From an uncultured Clostridia bacterium (GTDB lineage: Bacteria > Bacillota > Clostridia > Christensenellales > UBA1242): a DNA stretch of 40,244 bases. The notes beneath the pieces are model-generated. The model saw nothing but the letters and a program-made list of their open reading frames with translations, did no database searches and was not told the DNA's origin. Shown here piece by piece: positions 25,269-31,515 of the stretch. The DNA is taken from positions 1 through 40,244 of the forward strand of contig CALVMU010000012.1 in the NCBI GenBank assembly GCA_944348085.1, written 5' to 3'. Made by a program: the position numbers and the translations under genes. How positions within the stretch are numbered: the stretch's first letter is position 1; each line of letters opens with the position of its first letter.

Positions 25269-25967
25269 TTATCTTTTATCTGATGGAAACTTGGGGAATT
25301 TAAAAATACATTTTAAAATTCCTTTGTTTTTTAATAATGAAATCTCTTGTTTATAGTTGCCTGTCATTAAATTAGAGTATATAATGTTTGCAAAAACATC
25401 GGCGATCTGCACTCCTTTTATATTAGAGGAGTCAAAATATTTTACTTTTATGTCTTTAACAAGTTCTTGATCTAAAATTAAGGTGGTACACATATAGTCT
25501 TCTAATGTTTTTTTAGCATCTGGTCTTTCGTTTCGTTCGTCAATGTGTAATAAAAGCTCTTCGTTTCTTGGAAGATATTTTTGATTTATAAAATATTTAA
25601 ATGCCTTGGTCAATATGTAATTAAATGCCCTAGCATTGTTTTTGTAATATTTGTCTTCTATGTTTTTATTATCCAAAACGATAAAGAATATATTGAATGC
25701 ATTTGATTTGCTGAAAAAATCTACAAATTTTTTCTTTAAATCAGATGAAAATTCACTTCCTTTTAATTCCAAAAATTTATTTTCTTTAAACATTTTGCCG
25801 GAATCTGTATCCTTTAAGTCTTTGTAGTATTTTCTTATAAAATATTTATAACTTCTTTTAAATAAATTTAAGTCTTTGACAAAAACTATGGAAATTACAA
25901 AATATGGGTGTGTTTCGTGAAACTTACAAGTCATTGAACCTGATTCGTCTATATAAATGCAATTCAA
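25269..25967 (-). CDS. DUF3800 family protein (RNase H-like fold, putative nuclease)
   Basis: 232 aa. N-terminal CIYIDESGSM is the DUF3800 signature (YxDESG). Further acidic motifs are LELKGSEF (about 65-72), LLLHIDERNER (about 140-150) and the C-terminal VQIADVFANIIYS (Q-x-AD), together the acidic set expected in an RNase H-like metal site. The frame opens at a TTG at 25982, but that lies before the ribosome site GGAGG (25975-25979); the TTG at 25967, eight bases after it, is the better start. It is enclosed by two related structured RNAs on the same strand. DUF3800 proteins are common in phages and defence regions, and published computational searches have reported several RNA motifs near DUF3800 genes. 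Biochemical role unknown. Confidence 0.8.
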   Translation of the reverse strand: MNCIYIDESGSMTCKFHETHPYFVISIVFVKDLNLFKRSYKYFIRKYYKDLKDTDSGKMFKENKFLELKGSEFSSDLKKKFVDFFSKSNAFNIFFIVLDNKNIEDKYYKNNARAFNYILTKAFKYFINQKYLPRNEELLLHIDERNERPDAKKTLEDYMCTTLILDQELVKDIKVKYFDSSNIKGVQIADVFANIIYSNLMTGNYKQEISLLKNKGILKCIFKFPKFPSDKR

Positions 25968-25990
25968 ATGTTTATCCTCCAAAAATATTT

Positions 25991-26094
25991 AAAAAGGCGG
26001 AGCTAAGCCCCGCCTCTATCAATAGCCTACTACGCGACGCCAACACATGACGCTTACCTAGATAACGGCACTACATAGGACTTACTGTTGATAC
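25991..26094 (-). ncRNA. Structured RNA upstream of DUF3800 (RNA 1) with terminator
   Basis: Starts about seven bases after a near-consensus promoter. Closing stem TATCAA (26088-26093)/TTGATA (26017-26022), then CAG and TAAGTCC, with AGTCCTA pairing to TAGGCT. Then AGTGCC, an inner hairpin CGTC/GGCG with 7-nt loop ATGTGTT, and the 3' strand. A GC-rich terminator (25996-26014, GGCGG/CCGCC, then T5) separates it from the DUF3800 ribosome site. The order promoter - RNA - leaky terminator - protein gene is the layout of type III toxin-antitoxin loci and of RNA-guided or RNA-regulated proteins. Sequence and layout match RNA 2 on the far side of the gene. Confidence 0.7.
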
Positions 26095-26098
26095 CTGT

Positions 26099-26127
26099 AT
26101 TCTAGCACAGTTTATTTTTTTTGTCAA
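26099..26127 (-). promoter_or_regulatory. Near-consensus promoter of RNA 1 and DUF3800
   Basis: Minus strand TTGACA, 17 bp, TGC-TAGAAT (extended -10). Confidence 0.85.
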
Positions 26128-26167
26128 GAGTTTTTAGCAAAAAAAAGACCATGGGGGAAATTTTTGT

Positions 26168-26200
26168 ATAAAAAAGACAGCGTGTTTATTGCTGTCTATT
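26168..26200. terminator. Intrinsic terminator shielding the RNA 1 promoter
   Basis: AGACAGC, 9-nt loop, GCTGTCT; T6 on the minus-strand side, ATTTTT on the plus side. Confidence 0.7.
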
Positions 26201-26245
26201 TTTGTTGGAATAATTGAAGGCTGTCTTATTTTTACTAAATTTTTG

Positions 26246-26265
26246 AGTGTCAAAATGAGTGTCAA
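26246..26265 (+). repeat. Paired AGTGTCAA repeats (relict arm-type site)
   Basis: AGTGTCAA twice at 12-bp pitch, 46 bp left of attachment copy A. It matches the two intact GGTGTCAA pairs near the ends of the provirus, so it probably marks the right end of an older, now degraded element. Confidence 0.6.
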
Positions 26266-26285
26266 GTCCAATTTTTCACAAGCGC

Positions 26286-26334
26286 AAAATCGCTATATGC
26301 CTTTAATTTACTGGCGCCCCAAGTAGGATTCGAA
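26286..26334. repeat. Attachment copy A: 49-bp direct repeat of the provirus right end
   Basis: Identical to 39946-39994: 25 bp of element end plus the first 24 bp of the tRNA-Asn 3' core. After it the sequence leaves the tRNA (TCAAGTGCG instead of CCTACGACC), so it is a scar of a previous integration or of a related element to the left. Confidence 0.8.
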
Positions 26335-26458
26335 TCAAGTGCGAACCTAGAAGAACCTGTGTCAAGAGAAGCATGCGCGGCTCTTGAGTGCACTCGTAGG
26401 TTCTTGAAACGCCTTGCAATTTATAAATAAAAAAAGTGCTTTGATTGCACTCTTATTT
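26335..26458 (-). repeat. Diverged tandem unit A between attachment copies
   Basis: Shares CAAGTGCGAACCTAGAAGAACC with unit B and then diverges. Read on the minus strand it ends in the tRNA 3' tail and has stems AAGAACC/GGTTCTT and TCAAGAG/CTCTTGA. At its other end lies a terminator-like hairpin (AGTGC/GCACT with T7, 26430-26451). It may be a structured transcript, an integrase-binding array or debris. Confidence 0.5.
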
Positions 26459-26596
26459 TGGCGCCCCAAGTAGGATTCGAACCAAGTGCGAACCTAGAAG
26501 AACCGAAAAGGAAGTATGCGTGGTTCTTGAAGGTTGCAGGTTCTCAAGATGCCAAAAAGCATTAACTAAAAAAAGTGTATCAAATTGACACACCAC
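26459..26596 (-). repeat. Attachment copy B plus diverged tandem unit B
   Basis: 26459-26483 matches 25 bp of the tRNA-Asn 3' end. The rest parallels unit A (CAAGTGCGAACCTAGAAGAACC, GTGGTTCTTGA, GCAGGTTCT) and also ends in a hairpin (GTGT/ACAC with a T7 tract on the minus strand, about 26566-26592). Confidence 0.55.
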
Positions 26597-26642
26597 CTGG
26601 CGCCCCAAGTAGGATTCGAACCTACGACCTATCGGTTAACAG
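26597..26642. repeat. attL: 46-bp attachment core of the provirus
   Basis: Exact 46-bp copy of 39971-40016, covering the 3' end, T arm and anticodon loop of tRNA-Asn. The match ends at GTTAACAG, after which GGGCGC replaces the rest of the tRNA. Confidence 0.92.
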
Positions 26643-26696
26643 GGGCGCTATAAATTAATTTTGAAAAATTTTTCTATATATTGTGGTTTTATATTT

Positions 26697-26730
26697 AATC
26701 AAGCGCAAAATGTTGTGCTTGATTTTTTGT
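26697..26730. terminator. Intrinsic terminator after the integrase gene
   Basis: AATCAAGC (26697-26704) pairs with GCTTGATT (26717-26724), followed by T6 on the plus strand and A/T-rich sequence on the minus side. Confidence 0.7.
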
Positions 26731-26741
26731 TGTAACCTTTC

Positions 26742-27803
26742 CTATTCCTTTTTTGTGGTGTCAAAATTGGTGTCAAGAAGTTTTATTTGTTCTTTTTCAA
26801 AATTGTCTAAGACTTTTATATAGTATTTATTTGTTGTATTTGTTGTTGTGTGGCCTAACCATTTTGCAATTATTCTTGGTGCAATACCTTTTTCAGCGCA
26901 CATTGTAGCAAAGGTTGTTCTTAAGTCTTTTGTTTTGAAATTAAATCCGCAAATTTTCTTGAAATCTGCAAGTCTTCTTTTTAGCGTTGTGTCAGAAATT
27001 CCAAAAAGAGTTTCTGTATTTAAATTTTTATATTTTTCATATATTTTTATTATTGGTTTAAAAATCGGAATCCATCTATCAGAACCGGCAGTTTTTGTTC
27101 CTGGAACATGCATCATTTCATTTTCAAAATCACTAACTTTTACAAGCAGACCTTCTTGTGGTCTGCATCCGGTGAATAAGTAAAATATAAAAATGTCGTA
27201 AATAGTGTTTTCTGCTTTTTTAATAATTGTTCTTCTTTGTTCGATTGATAGAGCTGTTCCTTCTTTTCTTTTGTGGTGATATTTTCTGATTTCCTCCCAA
27301 AAATCATATTTAATCTTCTTGTCTCGATAAGCTTGTTTGAAAACCTCTCTTAAATATTGACAGGTAAATTCTTTCATCCTTGTATCTTTAAGATTGCTTA
27401 TAAAAAGATTGATTTCAAGTGGAGTTATGTTTTTTATATTTTTGTCTGGAAAGTTTGGTTTTATCTGGTTATTAAATACGCTAGTGTAGTTGTGTAGAGT
27501 TCTTTTTTTATAAAAAGGTTCTTTGTAGTGCGAATACCAATAATTCCAATAATCATAGAAAGTTGTTGTTTTTTCAATTTTTATTTGTTTAATTTCAAAT
27601 ATTTGTTTTAAATTTTCGTAACAATCTTTTTGAGTTGCGCCATAAATATATTTTCTTTCGCCATTTGCGGAAAATCTAGCTTGCCAGCGATTGTCTTTTC
27701 GTTTTGTAATTTTTATGCCCTTGTAAGAATCATAGTTCATTTCTTCTTTAGGGTGATCAATTGTTTTAGTGTTATCAATCAATAGGAAAGGTCTGTTTGT
27801 CAT
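26742..27803 (-). CDS. int: Tyrosine integrase (5' end probably frameshifted)
   Basis: 353 aa from ATG 27803. AP2-like arm-binding part (GIKITKRKDNRWQARFS), SAM-like core-binding domain (about 80-170), and catalytic domain with R in FTGCRPQEGL, Lys in GTKTAGSDRW, KDLRTTFAT (family HxLR; here K replaces H), WLGHTTTNTTNKYYI (H and nucleophile Tyr). Its last codons contain the left arm-type repeats. The frame stays open to 27890; a consensus AGGAG and ATG lie at 27912, one base out of frame across a run of six A. Five A would give a 389-aa protein. Mutation, slippage or sequence error are all possible. Directs recombination at tRNA-Asn. Confidence 0.9.
   Translation of the reverse strand: MTNRPFLLIDNTKTIDHPKEEMNYDSYKGIKITKRKDNRWQARFSANGERKYIYGATQKDCYENLKQIFEIKQIKIEKTTTFYDYWNYWYSHYKEPFYKKRTLHNYTSVFNNQIKPNFPDKNIKNITPLEINLFISNLKDTRMKEFTCQYLREVFKQAYRDKKIKYDFWEEIRKYHHKRKEGTALSIEQRRTIIKKAENTIYDIFIFYLFTGCRPQEGLLVKVSDFENEMMHVPGTKTAGSDRWIPIFKPIIKIYEKYKNLNTETLFGISDTTLKRRLADFKKICGFNFKTKDLRTTFATMCAEKGIAPRIIAKWLGHTTTNTTNKYYIKVLDNFEKEQIKLLDTNFDTTKKE
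26757..26776 (+). repeat. Left arm-type integrase sites
   Basis: GGTGTCAA twice, 12-bp pitch, inside the 3' end of int. The same pair occurs at 39906-39925 near the right end. Confidence 0.7.
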
Positions 27804-27879
27804 GTCATTTATGCCTTTTATGTAGGCTTTGTGTTCTTTAATTAATAAGTTGATTTCATTGTTGTGAAATTCGATTTGT

Positions 27880-27912
27880 TCAAATGTTTTTTATATGTTC
27901 TTCGTATGTCAT
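27880..27912 (-). pseudogene. Out-of-frame original start of int
   Basis: AGGAG (27920-27924) seven bases before ATG 27912, then ten codons (MTYEEHIKNI) and a stop. Removing one A from the A6 run (27887-27892) joins it to the int frame through TFEQIEFHNNEINLLIKEH. Confidence 0.6.
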
Positions 27913-27924
27913 GTTTTTTCTCCT

Positions 27925-28119
27925 TTATGCGTTATTTTTCATGTTTTTTAGGCATTTTTTTTCTTCTTTTTCAAGTTTTTTCATTTGTTTTTGAAATTCT
28001 TTGTATGTTCGTTTTTGTTGTTTTAAAGGTGCGTTGGTTTTAAGTTCTTCTTGTTGAATGTCATAGCATTTTTCAATTAATTGTTTCTTTTCGTCTAAAA
28101 TATCAAATAATGTTCTCAT
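27925..28119 (-). CDS. Small charged coiled-coil protein, provirus lysogeny block
   Basis: 64 aa, Lys/Glu-rich helix (QKRTYKEFQKQMKKLEKEEK). AAGGAG seven bases before the ATG. Lies between the repressor/membrane gene pair and int on the same strand, where many integrative elements keep an excisionase or regulator; but it has no visible winged-helix motif, so function is open. Confidence 0.65.
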   Translation of the reverse strand: MRTLFDILDEKKQLIEKCYDIQQEELKTNAPLKQQKRTYKEFQKQMKKLEKEEKKCLKNMKNNA

Positions 28120-28136
28120 GTTTTTCTCCTTTTATT

Positions 28137-28490
28137 TTAATAAACTTTTTTGTCATCAGATTTGTTTTTGTTTTCTTTAGAATTTTTGTATTCTTGTAGT
28201 TTTCTGTTTTCTTTGTCTACTAGCAATTTTATGATACAGATAACAATCACAAAAACAAATACTGAAAAAATGACAGAAAGAATTATGTTTGAAATAGCAA
28301 AATCTTCAAGATTTCCAACATCTATTCCGAGTAGTTGTGCAATTTCTGTATATTTGTCTGTTAAGCCTGCCGATTGCTCATCATTAGACAAAAGCAATAG
28401 AGTTTGCCATGACATGCCACATAATATTTGAGGCATGTAGAAAAATAGCAAACAACTACAGCCTATTAAAAATATGTATAAGACAATCAT
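28137..28490 (-). CDS. Two-span membrane protein coupled to the repressor gene
   Basis: 117 aa. Spans at about residues 2-22 (VLYIFLIGCSCLLFFYMPQ) and 68-90 (IILSVIFSVFVFVIVICII), with a 45-residue loop between and a Lys-rich cytoplasmic tail. The ATG overlaps the repressor stop by 4 bp, with GAGGTG upstream. Expressed with the repressor in the lysogen, so a superinfection-exclusion role is plausible, as inference only. Confidence 0.65.
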   Translation of the reverse strand: MIVLYIFLIGCSCLLFFYMPQILCGMSWQTLLLLSNDEQSAGLTDKYTEIAQLLGIDVGNLEDFAISNIILSVIFSVFVFVIVICIIKLLVDKENRKLQEYKNSKENKNKSDDKKVY

Positions 28491-28843
28491 GTTTCACCTC
28501 GCAATTTTTTGAGTAGTTCTTCTTGCCTTCTTTTGCCTTCGTTAAGTCCATCAATGTAGGCCTTTGTAAGCCTGCATTGTTCTCTATCTAGGTTTGCAAT
28601 CTCGTCAATCAGCATTTGTTGTTCATCGGTATAGTAGCTTTTGTCGATTAGATAAGGCACTTTGTGGTCTAGAAGATTGTCGATAGTTGTGTGAAAATAG
28701 TCAGCAAGCTTTATTAAAGTTTGAATATCGGGGTCGGTTATGTTGTTTTCTATCCGACTGTATTTTTCTTGTGTCATATTTAAATCTTTGGCTACTGTTG
28801 TTTGGCTTATTTTTTGTTCTTGTCGTAAGTTTCTTAGTTTCAT
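28487..28843 (-). CDS. XRE/CI-like repressor
   Basis: 118 aa. Helix-turn-helix at residues 6-57: LRQEQKISQTTVAKDLNMTQ and EKYSRIENNITDPDIQTLIK. A helical C-terminal part, probably for dimerisation, follows. The frame extends upstream to 28945 without a ribosome site; AAGGAGG eight bases before the ATG at 28843 decides the start. Heads the leftward operon repressor - membrane protein - 64-aa protein - int. A perfect 15-bp palindrome on the rightward -35 box is its likely operator. Confidence 0.88.
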   Translation of the reverse strand: MKLRNLRQEQKISQTTVAKDLNMTQEKYSRIENNITDPDIQTLIKLADYFHTTIDNLLDHKVPYLIDKSYYTDEQQMLIDEIANLDREQCRLTKAYIDGLNEGKRRQEELLKKLRGET

Positions 28844-28862
28844 TTTTATTCCTCCTTGTATA

Positions 28863-28891
28863 ATTCTATAAAATTTTAGTTTTTTTTTCAA
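28863..28891 (-). promoter_or_regulatory. Leftward (repressor/int) promoter
   Basis: Minus strand TTGAAA, 17 bp, TAGAAT; start of transcription falls about 13 bases before the ATG's ribosome-site region. Confidence 0.7.
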
Positions 28892-28935
28892 TATTTCTAA
28901 AAAAATAAAAAAAAATATAGAAAATTTGCATAAAA

Positions 28936-28950
28936 TAGTTGACAACTATA
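28936..28950. promoter_or_regulatory. Palindromic operator of the provirus
   Basis: ATAGTTG-A-CAACTAT, perfect 7+1+7 inverted repeat that covers the -35 box TTGACA of the rightward promoter. Confidence 0.7.
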
Positions 28951-28968
28951 GATAAAATCGTTAAAATA
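28940..28968 (+). promoter_or_regulatory. Rightward (lytic) promoter of the provirus
   Basis: TTGACA (28940-28945), 17 bp, TAAAAT (28963-28968), about 40 bp before the first rightward gene. Confidence 0.8.
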
Positions 28969-29009
28969 AAGATATCAAGATGTAAAAAGTCTATAAAAAG
29001 GGGGTAAAA

Positions 29010-29288
29010 ATGGCGGTTTACAAGATAGAAAAATACAACAGGAAGACAAAGGACTATCGTGTCGATTATGATATTGCTCCTAGCAATGTTGGATTTTGGG
29101 TCCAAAATAAGTCGATCTCGGCAAAAGAAGGAATTAAGGTGCGTTATGCTTCGCGGCCAACAAAAGACAAGATGAACCGAAAGGTTATAAAAGTCAATGT
29201 TGACTTTAGAGATGGCGAGACCTGGAAATATACGCTTCAAAATTCAAAAACAATAGGGTTTAAAAGGGGAAAGGACAATGGAAAATAA
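29010..29288 (+). CDS. Small basic early protein, possible ssDNA-binding protein
   Basis: 92 aa, beta-rich and basic (KRGKDNGK end; IKVRYASRPTKDKMNRKV). GGGGG precedes the ATG. First gene after the rightward promoter. Size, charge and position suit the single-stranded-DNA-binding protein (pV role) that filamentous phages need, but I see no diagnostic motif, so this is a guess from context. Overlaps the next gene by 11 bp. Confidence 0.65.
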   Translation: MAVYKIEKYNRKTKDYRVDYDIAPSNVGFWVQNKSISAKEGIKVRYASRPTKDKMNRKVIKVNVDFRDGETWKYTLQNSKTIGFKRGKDNGK

Positions 29289-29493
29289 GCAATTTGCGGT
29301 TGTGTCAAATAATCGAGTATATATGTGTGCAACAATTGACGAACTTAAAACAAAAACTGAAGCGCTGAATCAATTTGAGATTCCTTTCACTGTTTACTAT
29401 TCAAACAAAAACGAATGGACAAAAATGCTCATTTCCGTTCACGATTTGTTAAAAGCCTTTAATAAAGGTCTTAAGGATGGTTTGGGGGTGTGA
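29278..29493 (+). CDS. Small hypothetical protein (71 aa)
   Basis: Soluble alpha/beta protein (QFAVVSNNRVYMCATIDEL; EWTKMLISVHDLLKAFNKG). GGGGAAAGGA lies before the ATG. Overlaps the gene before it by 11 bp and ends 1 bp before the next, so it is part of a tightly packed operon. No family recognised. Confidence 0.6.
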   Translation: MENKQFAVVSNNRVYMCATIDELKTKTEALNQFEIPFTVYYSNKNEWTKMLISVHDLLKAFNKGLKDGLGV

Positions 29494-29494
29494 T

Positions 29495-29725
29495 ATGTCG
29501 TTTTTTAATATTAAGCAGAAAAAACTTGCTTTAAGCTGTGATAGACAGTCTTTGGAGCGAGCTTATCATGTTTCTGAAGATAATTTGAAAAAAGCATCAC
29601 TTACTGGTGATGAGAAATGGCTTAAAAAAGCCATGAAACAACATGGGGAATTCGAGTATGCGATGCTTTATCAAAATACTCCGGAATTCAAGAAGAAATT
29701 AGATAAAAGGGGGAAACGGACATGA
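29495..29725 (+). CDS. Small hypothetical protein (76 aa)
   Basis: Basic helical protein (ends DKRGKRT), with ERAYHVSEDNLKKASLTG in the middle. The frame opens at 29477, but GGGGGTG at 29483-29489 selects the ATG at 29495. Its stop overlaps the next ATG by 4 bp. Function unknown. Confidence 0.6.
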   Translation: MSFFNIKQKKLALSCDRQSLERAYHVSEDNLKKASLTGDEKWLKKAMKQHGEFEYAMLYQNTPEFKKKLDKRGKRT

Positions 29726-29931
29726 CAAAATCTCAAAAAGGTTGGTTGATTGCAGGACTTGTATTTTTGCTCATTGTGATTGCTTTCTTTGTAACATCTT
29801 TTGTTCTCGCTGGGCAACATGATCAATCAGTGGTTGCAGAATGGCAATCATGGGGCGAAACTATAAAAAATGCATTTGTTCCTGTAGAAGAAGTTGTTGA
29901 AGAAACTGTCGAAACTGTAGTTGGCAAGTAA
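29722..29931 (+). CDS. Single-span membrane protein, major coat protein candidate
   Basis: 69 aa. Short basic N-terminus MTKSQKG, then one span WLIAGLVFLLIVIAFFVTSF (8-27), then an amphipathic helix and an acidic valine-rich end (VPVEEVVEETVETVVGK). Size and single span fit a filamentous phage coat protein, but the usual order (acidic outside, basic C-terminal end on the DNA) is not seen, so another small virion or membrane role is possible. Coupled to the previous gene. Confidence 0.6.
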   Translation: MTKSQKGWLIAGLVFLLIVIAFFVTSFVLAGQHDQSVVAEWQSWGETIKNAFVPVEEVVEETVETVVGK

Positions 29932-29950
29932 ATTTTTTGAGGAGAGAAAA

Positions 29951-31309
29951 ATGGGAGCTGTTAAAAAGAAATATCGATTTCCAATGCAAAGCATAATTTT
30001 AATATTTTTATGCATTGCTTGTTTGTTCTCATTTATCTCTCCTCAGATTGTTTTCAATTCCTCGGCAGAAGAAACATATTCAACTGTTTTGTCTGATTTA
30101 CAAAAAGATCCGAATTTCAATATAGAGGAATATCCTGTTGTTGAAGATGATTATTCGTTGCAGGTAATTCAAATAGCAGAAAACGTTAATAAAGAATTAT
30201 TTATCTATGTTTATCAACCTTCTGCAACACATGTAGCAACAAGTATAAACATCTCGACAGCAATAAATGATTCGTTTTTTCCTCAAAATTATAAATTGAC
30301 TTTACTAGATAAGAATAATTCTTTATCAAAATATATTGTAGAAAATTTTATTGTTCAAAATGAGGCTTTACGATATTATAGTATTCCTTCTATTTTTAGA
30401 ACATTTGATCCTTTAATTGACGATGTGGCTGTTGGAGATAATCAAGTTAGTGAAGTTGTTTATCCTGTAGAAAAATTATTTATTGCGACAACCGTTAATG
30501 GCGAGATTTCATATGCATGCAAAGAAACGGAAACGATTTCGGTGACATCAAAACATGTTGGTTATATTAGATATTCTAATGGTTTTACTTTGTATAATCA
30601 AAAGTGTGATAGTCATTATGTTGCTTTTTCTACTGATTATAATATGGATAAATTAATGGAAGCAACAGTTTCGTATTGGTATCAAGATGTCACATATCAT
30701 ATTAATTTAACTGGGAAACATAGGTATAGTGAAAGTGATCCTATTTATAAAACGGTAAATTTAAGTGATGTAGATACTGCTGGGAATTCTGCGCATGGTT
30801 GGTTTGCAACAAAATATGAGTGGCAACGTATTGAGAAAGTTTCAAATTTTATTAATAATGAAGATTTAACAGATGAAACTAAACAATCTTTAAGTGATAA
30901 AGAATGGGTTTTGCGATTTTATGAAAGTGATTACCAGTTAGTTAATTCAACATTTTCTTTTGAAGAAGTCCAAGAAGTTGGCGATGTTACAATTTTGCGT
31001 TTGAAATTTGAGACTGATGGTGTGATTTATAATTTAGGTGTAATTGATAACAAACAAAGCGGAGATAATGTTCCAGATAATAATCAATCAAATTGGTGGG
31101 ATTGGCTTCTTCGTATTTTAGCTATGATTTTTGGGCTTATTGCTTTTATTTTTCTGTTTTCGCTTTTGTGGCCATTTATGCCTTCGATTTTGTCTTTTTT
31201 GTGGACATGTATAAAAGCTGTATTTAAAGCTTTATGGTGGCTGATTAAAAAAATAGCTATTGGCATTTGGTGGGTTGTTACAGCCCCGTTTGAAGTGTTT
31301 AATGATTAA
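29951..31309 (+). CDS. Membrane/virion protein with signal segment and aromatic C-terminal spans
   Basis: 452 aa. N-terminal hydrophobic segment (SIILIFLCIACLFSFISPQIVF, about 14-35) ending before SSAEE, probably a signal peptide. A roughly 340-residue exported domain without known motif follows, then a Pro/Asp linker. At the C-terminus are two to three hydrophobic stretches rich in Trp (WWDWLLRILAMIFGLIAF; IKAVFKALWWLIKKIAIGIWW). The frame opens at 29921, but GAGGAG at 29939-29944 selects ATG 29951. Position between small membrane proteins and the adhesin gene suggests a minor virion protein. Confidence 0.65.
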   Translation: MGAVKKKYRFPMQSIILIFLCIACLFSFISPQIVFNSSAEETYSTVLSDLQKDPNFNIEEYPVVEDDYSLQVIQIAENVNKELFIYVYQPSATHVATSINISTAINDSFFPQNYKLTLLDKNNSLSKYIVENFIVQNEALRYYSIPSIFRTFDPLIDDVAVGDNQVSEVVYPVEKLFIATTVNGEISYACKETETISVTSKHVGYIRYSNGFTLYNQKCDSHYVAFSTDYNMDKLMEATVSYWYQDVTYHINLTGKHRYSESDPIYKTVNLSDVDTAGNSAHGWFATKYEWQRIEKVSNFINNEDLTDETKQSLSDKEWVLRFYESDYQLVNSTFSFEEVQEVGDVTILRLKFETDGVIYNLGVIDNKQSGDNVPDNNQSNWWDWLLRILAMIFGLIAFIFLFSLLWPFMPSILSFLWTCIKAVFKALWWLIKKIAIGIWWVVTAPFEVFND

Positions 31310-31324
31310 AAGGGGGATTGATTA

Positions 31325-31507
31325 ATGAAAAAAGTATTTGGTTATATCATGATCATTTTGCTTTTTGCTGGGTCGATTTGTGGAGTTGTTTTTGGCATTA
31401 TGTGGGGGAATTTAAAGAATGAGACCTCTCCTATTTTAACTCAGACGGAAACAGTAAAAAGCGTTAATCAGCTAAACTTGGATGATAATTTTTCAATCGA
31501 GTTGTGA
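31325..31507 (+). CDS. Single-span small membrane protein, coat protein candidate
   Basis: 60 aa. N-terminal MKK and span VFGYIMIILLFAGSICGVVF (4-23), then an outward polar tail ending DDNFSIEL. AAGGGGG precedes the ATG. Together with the 69-aa protein it is one of two candidates for the filament's small coat proteins. No cleavable signal is certain. Confidence 0.6.
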   Translation: MKKVFGYIMIILLFAGSICGVVFGIMWGNLKNETSPILTQTETVKSVNQLNLDDNFSIEL

Positions 31508-31515
31508 GGTGAAAA

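Noticed and set aside
26281..26642. CRISPR array at the repeated tRNA-tail sequences
   Set aside because: Only three copies, of unequal length, each identical to the tRNA-Asn 3' end, with intervening units related to each other; no cas genes. They are attachment scars.
26598..26642. A second functional tRNA-Asn
   Set aside because: Only the 3' 45 bases are present; the 5' half (acceptor and D arm) is missing.
31084..31266. Minus-strand 60-codon ORF in the 452-aa phage protein
   Set aside because: Antisense of the Trp-rich C-terminal spans, no ribosome site.
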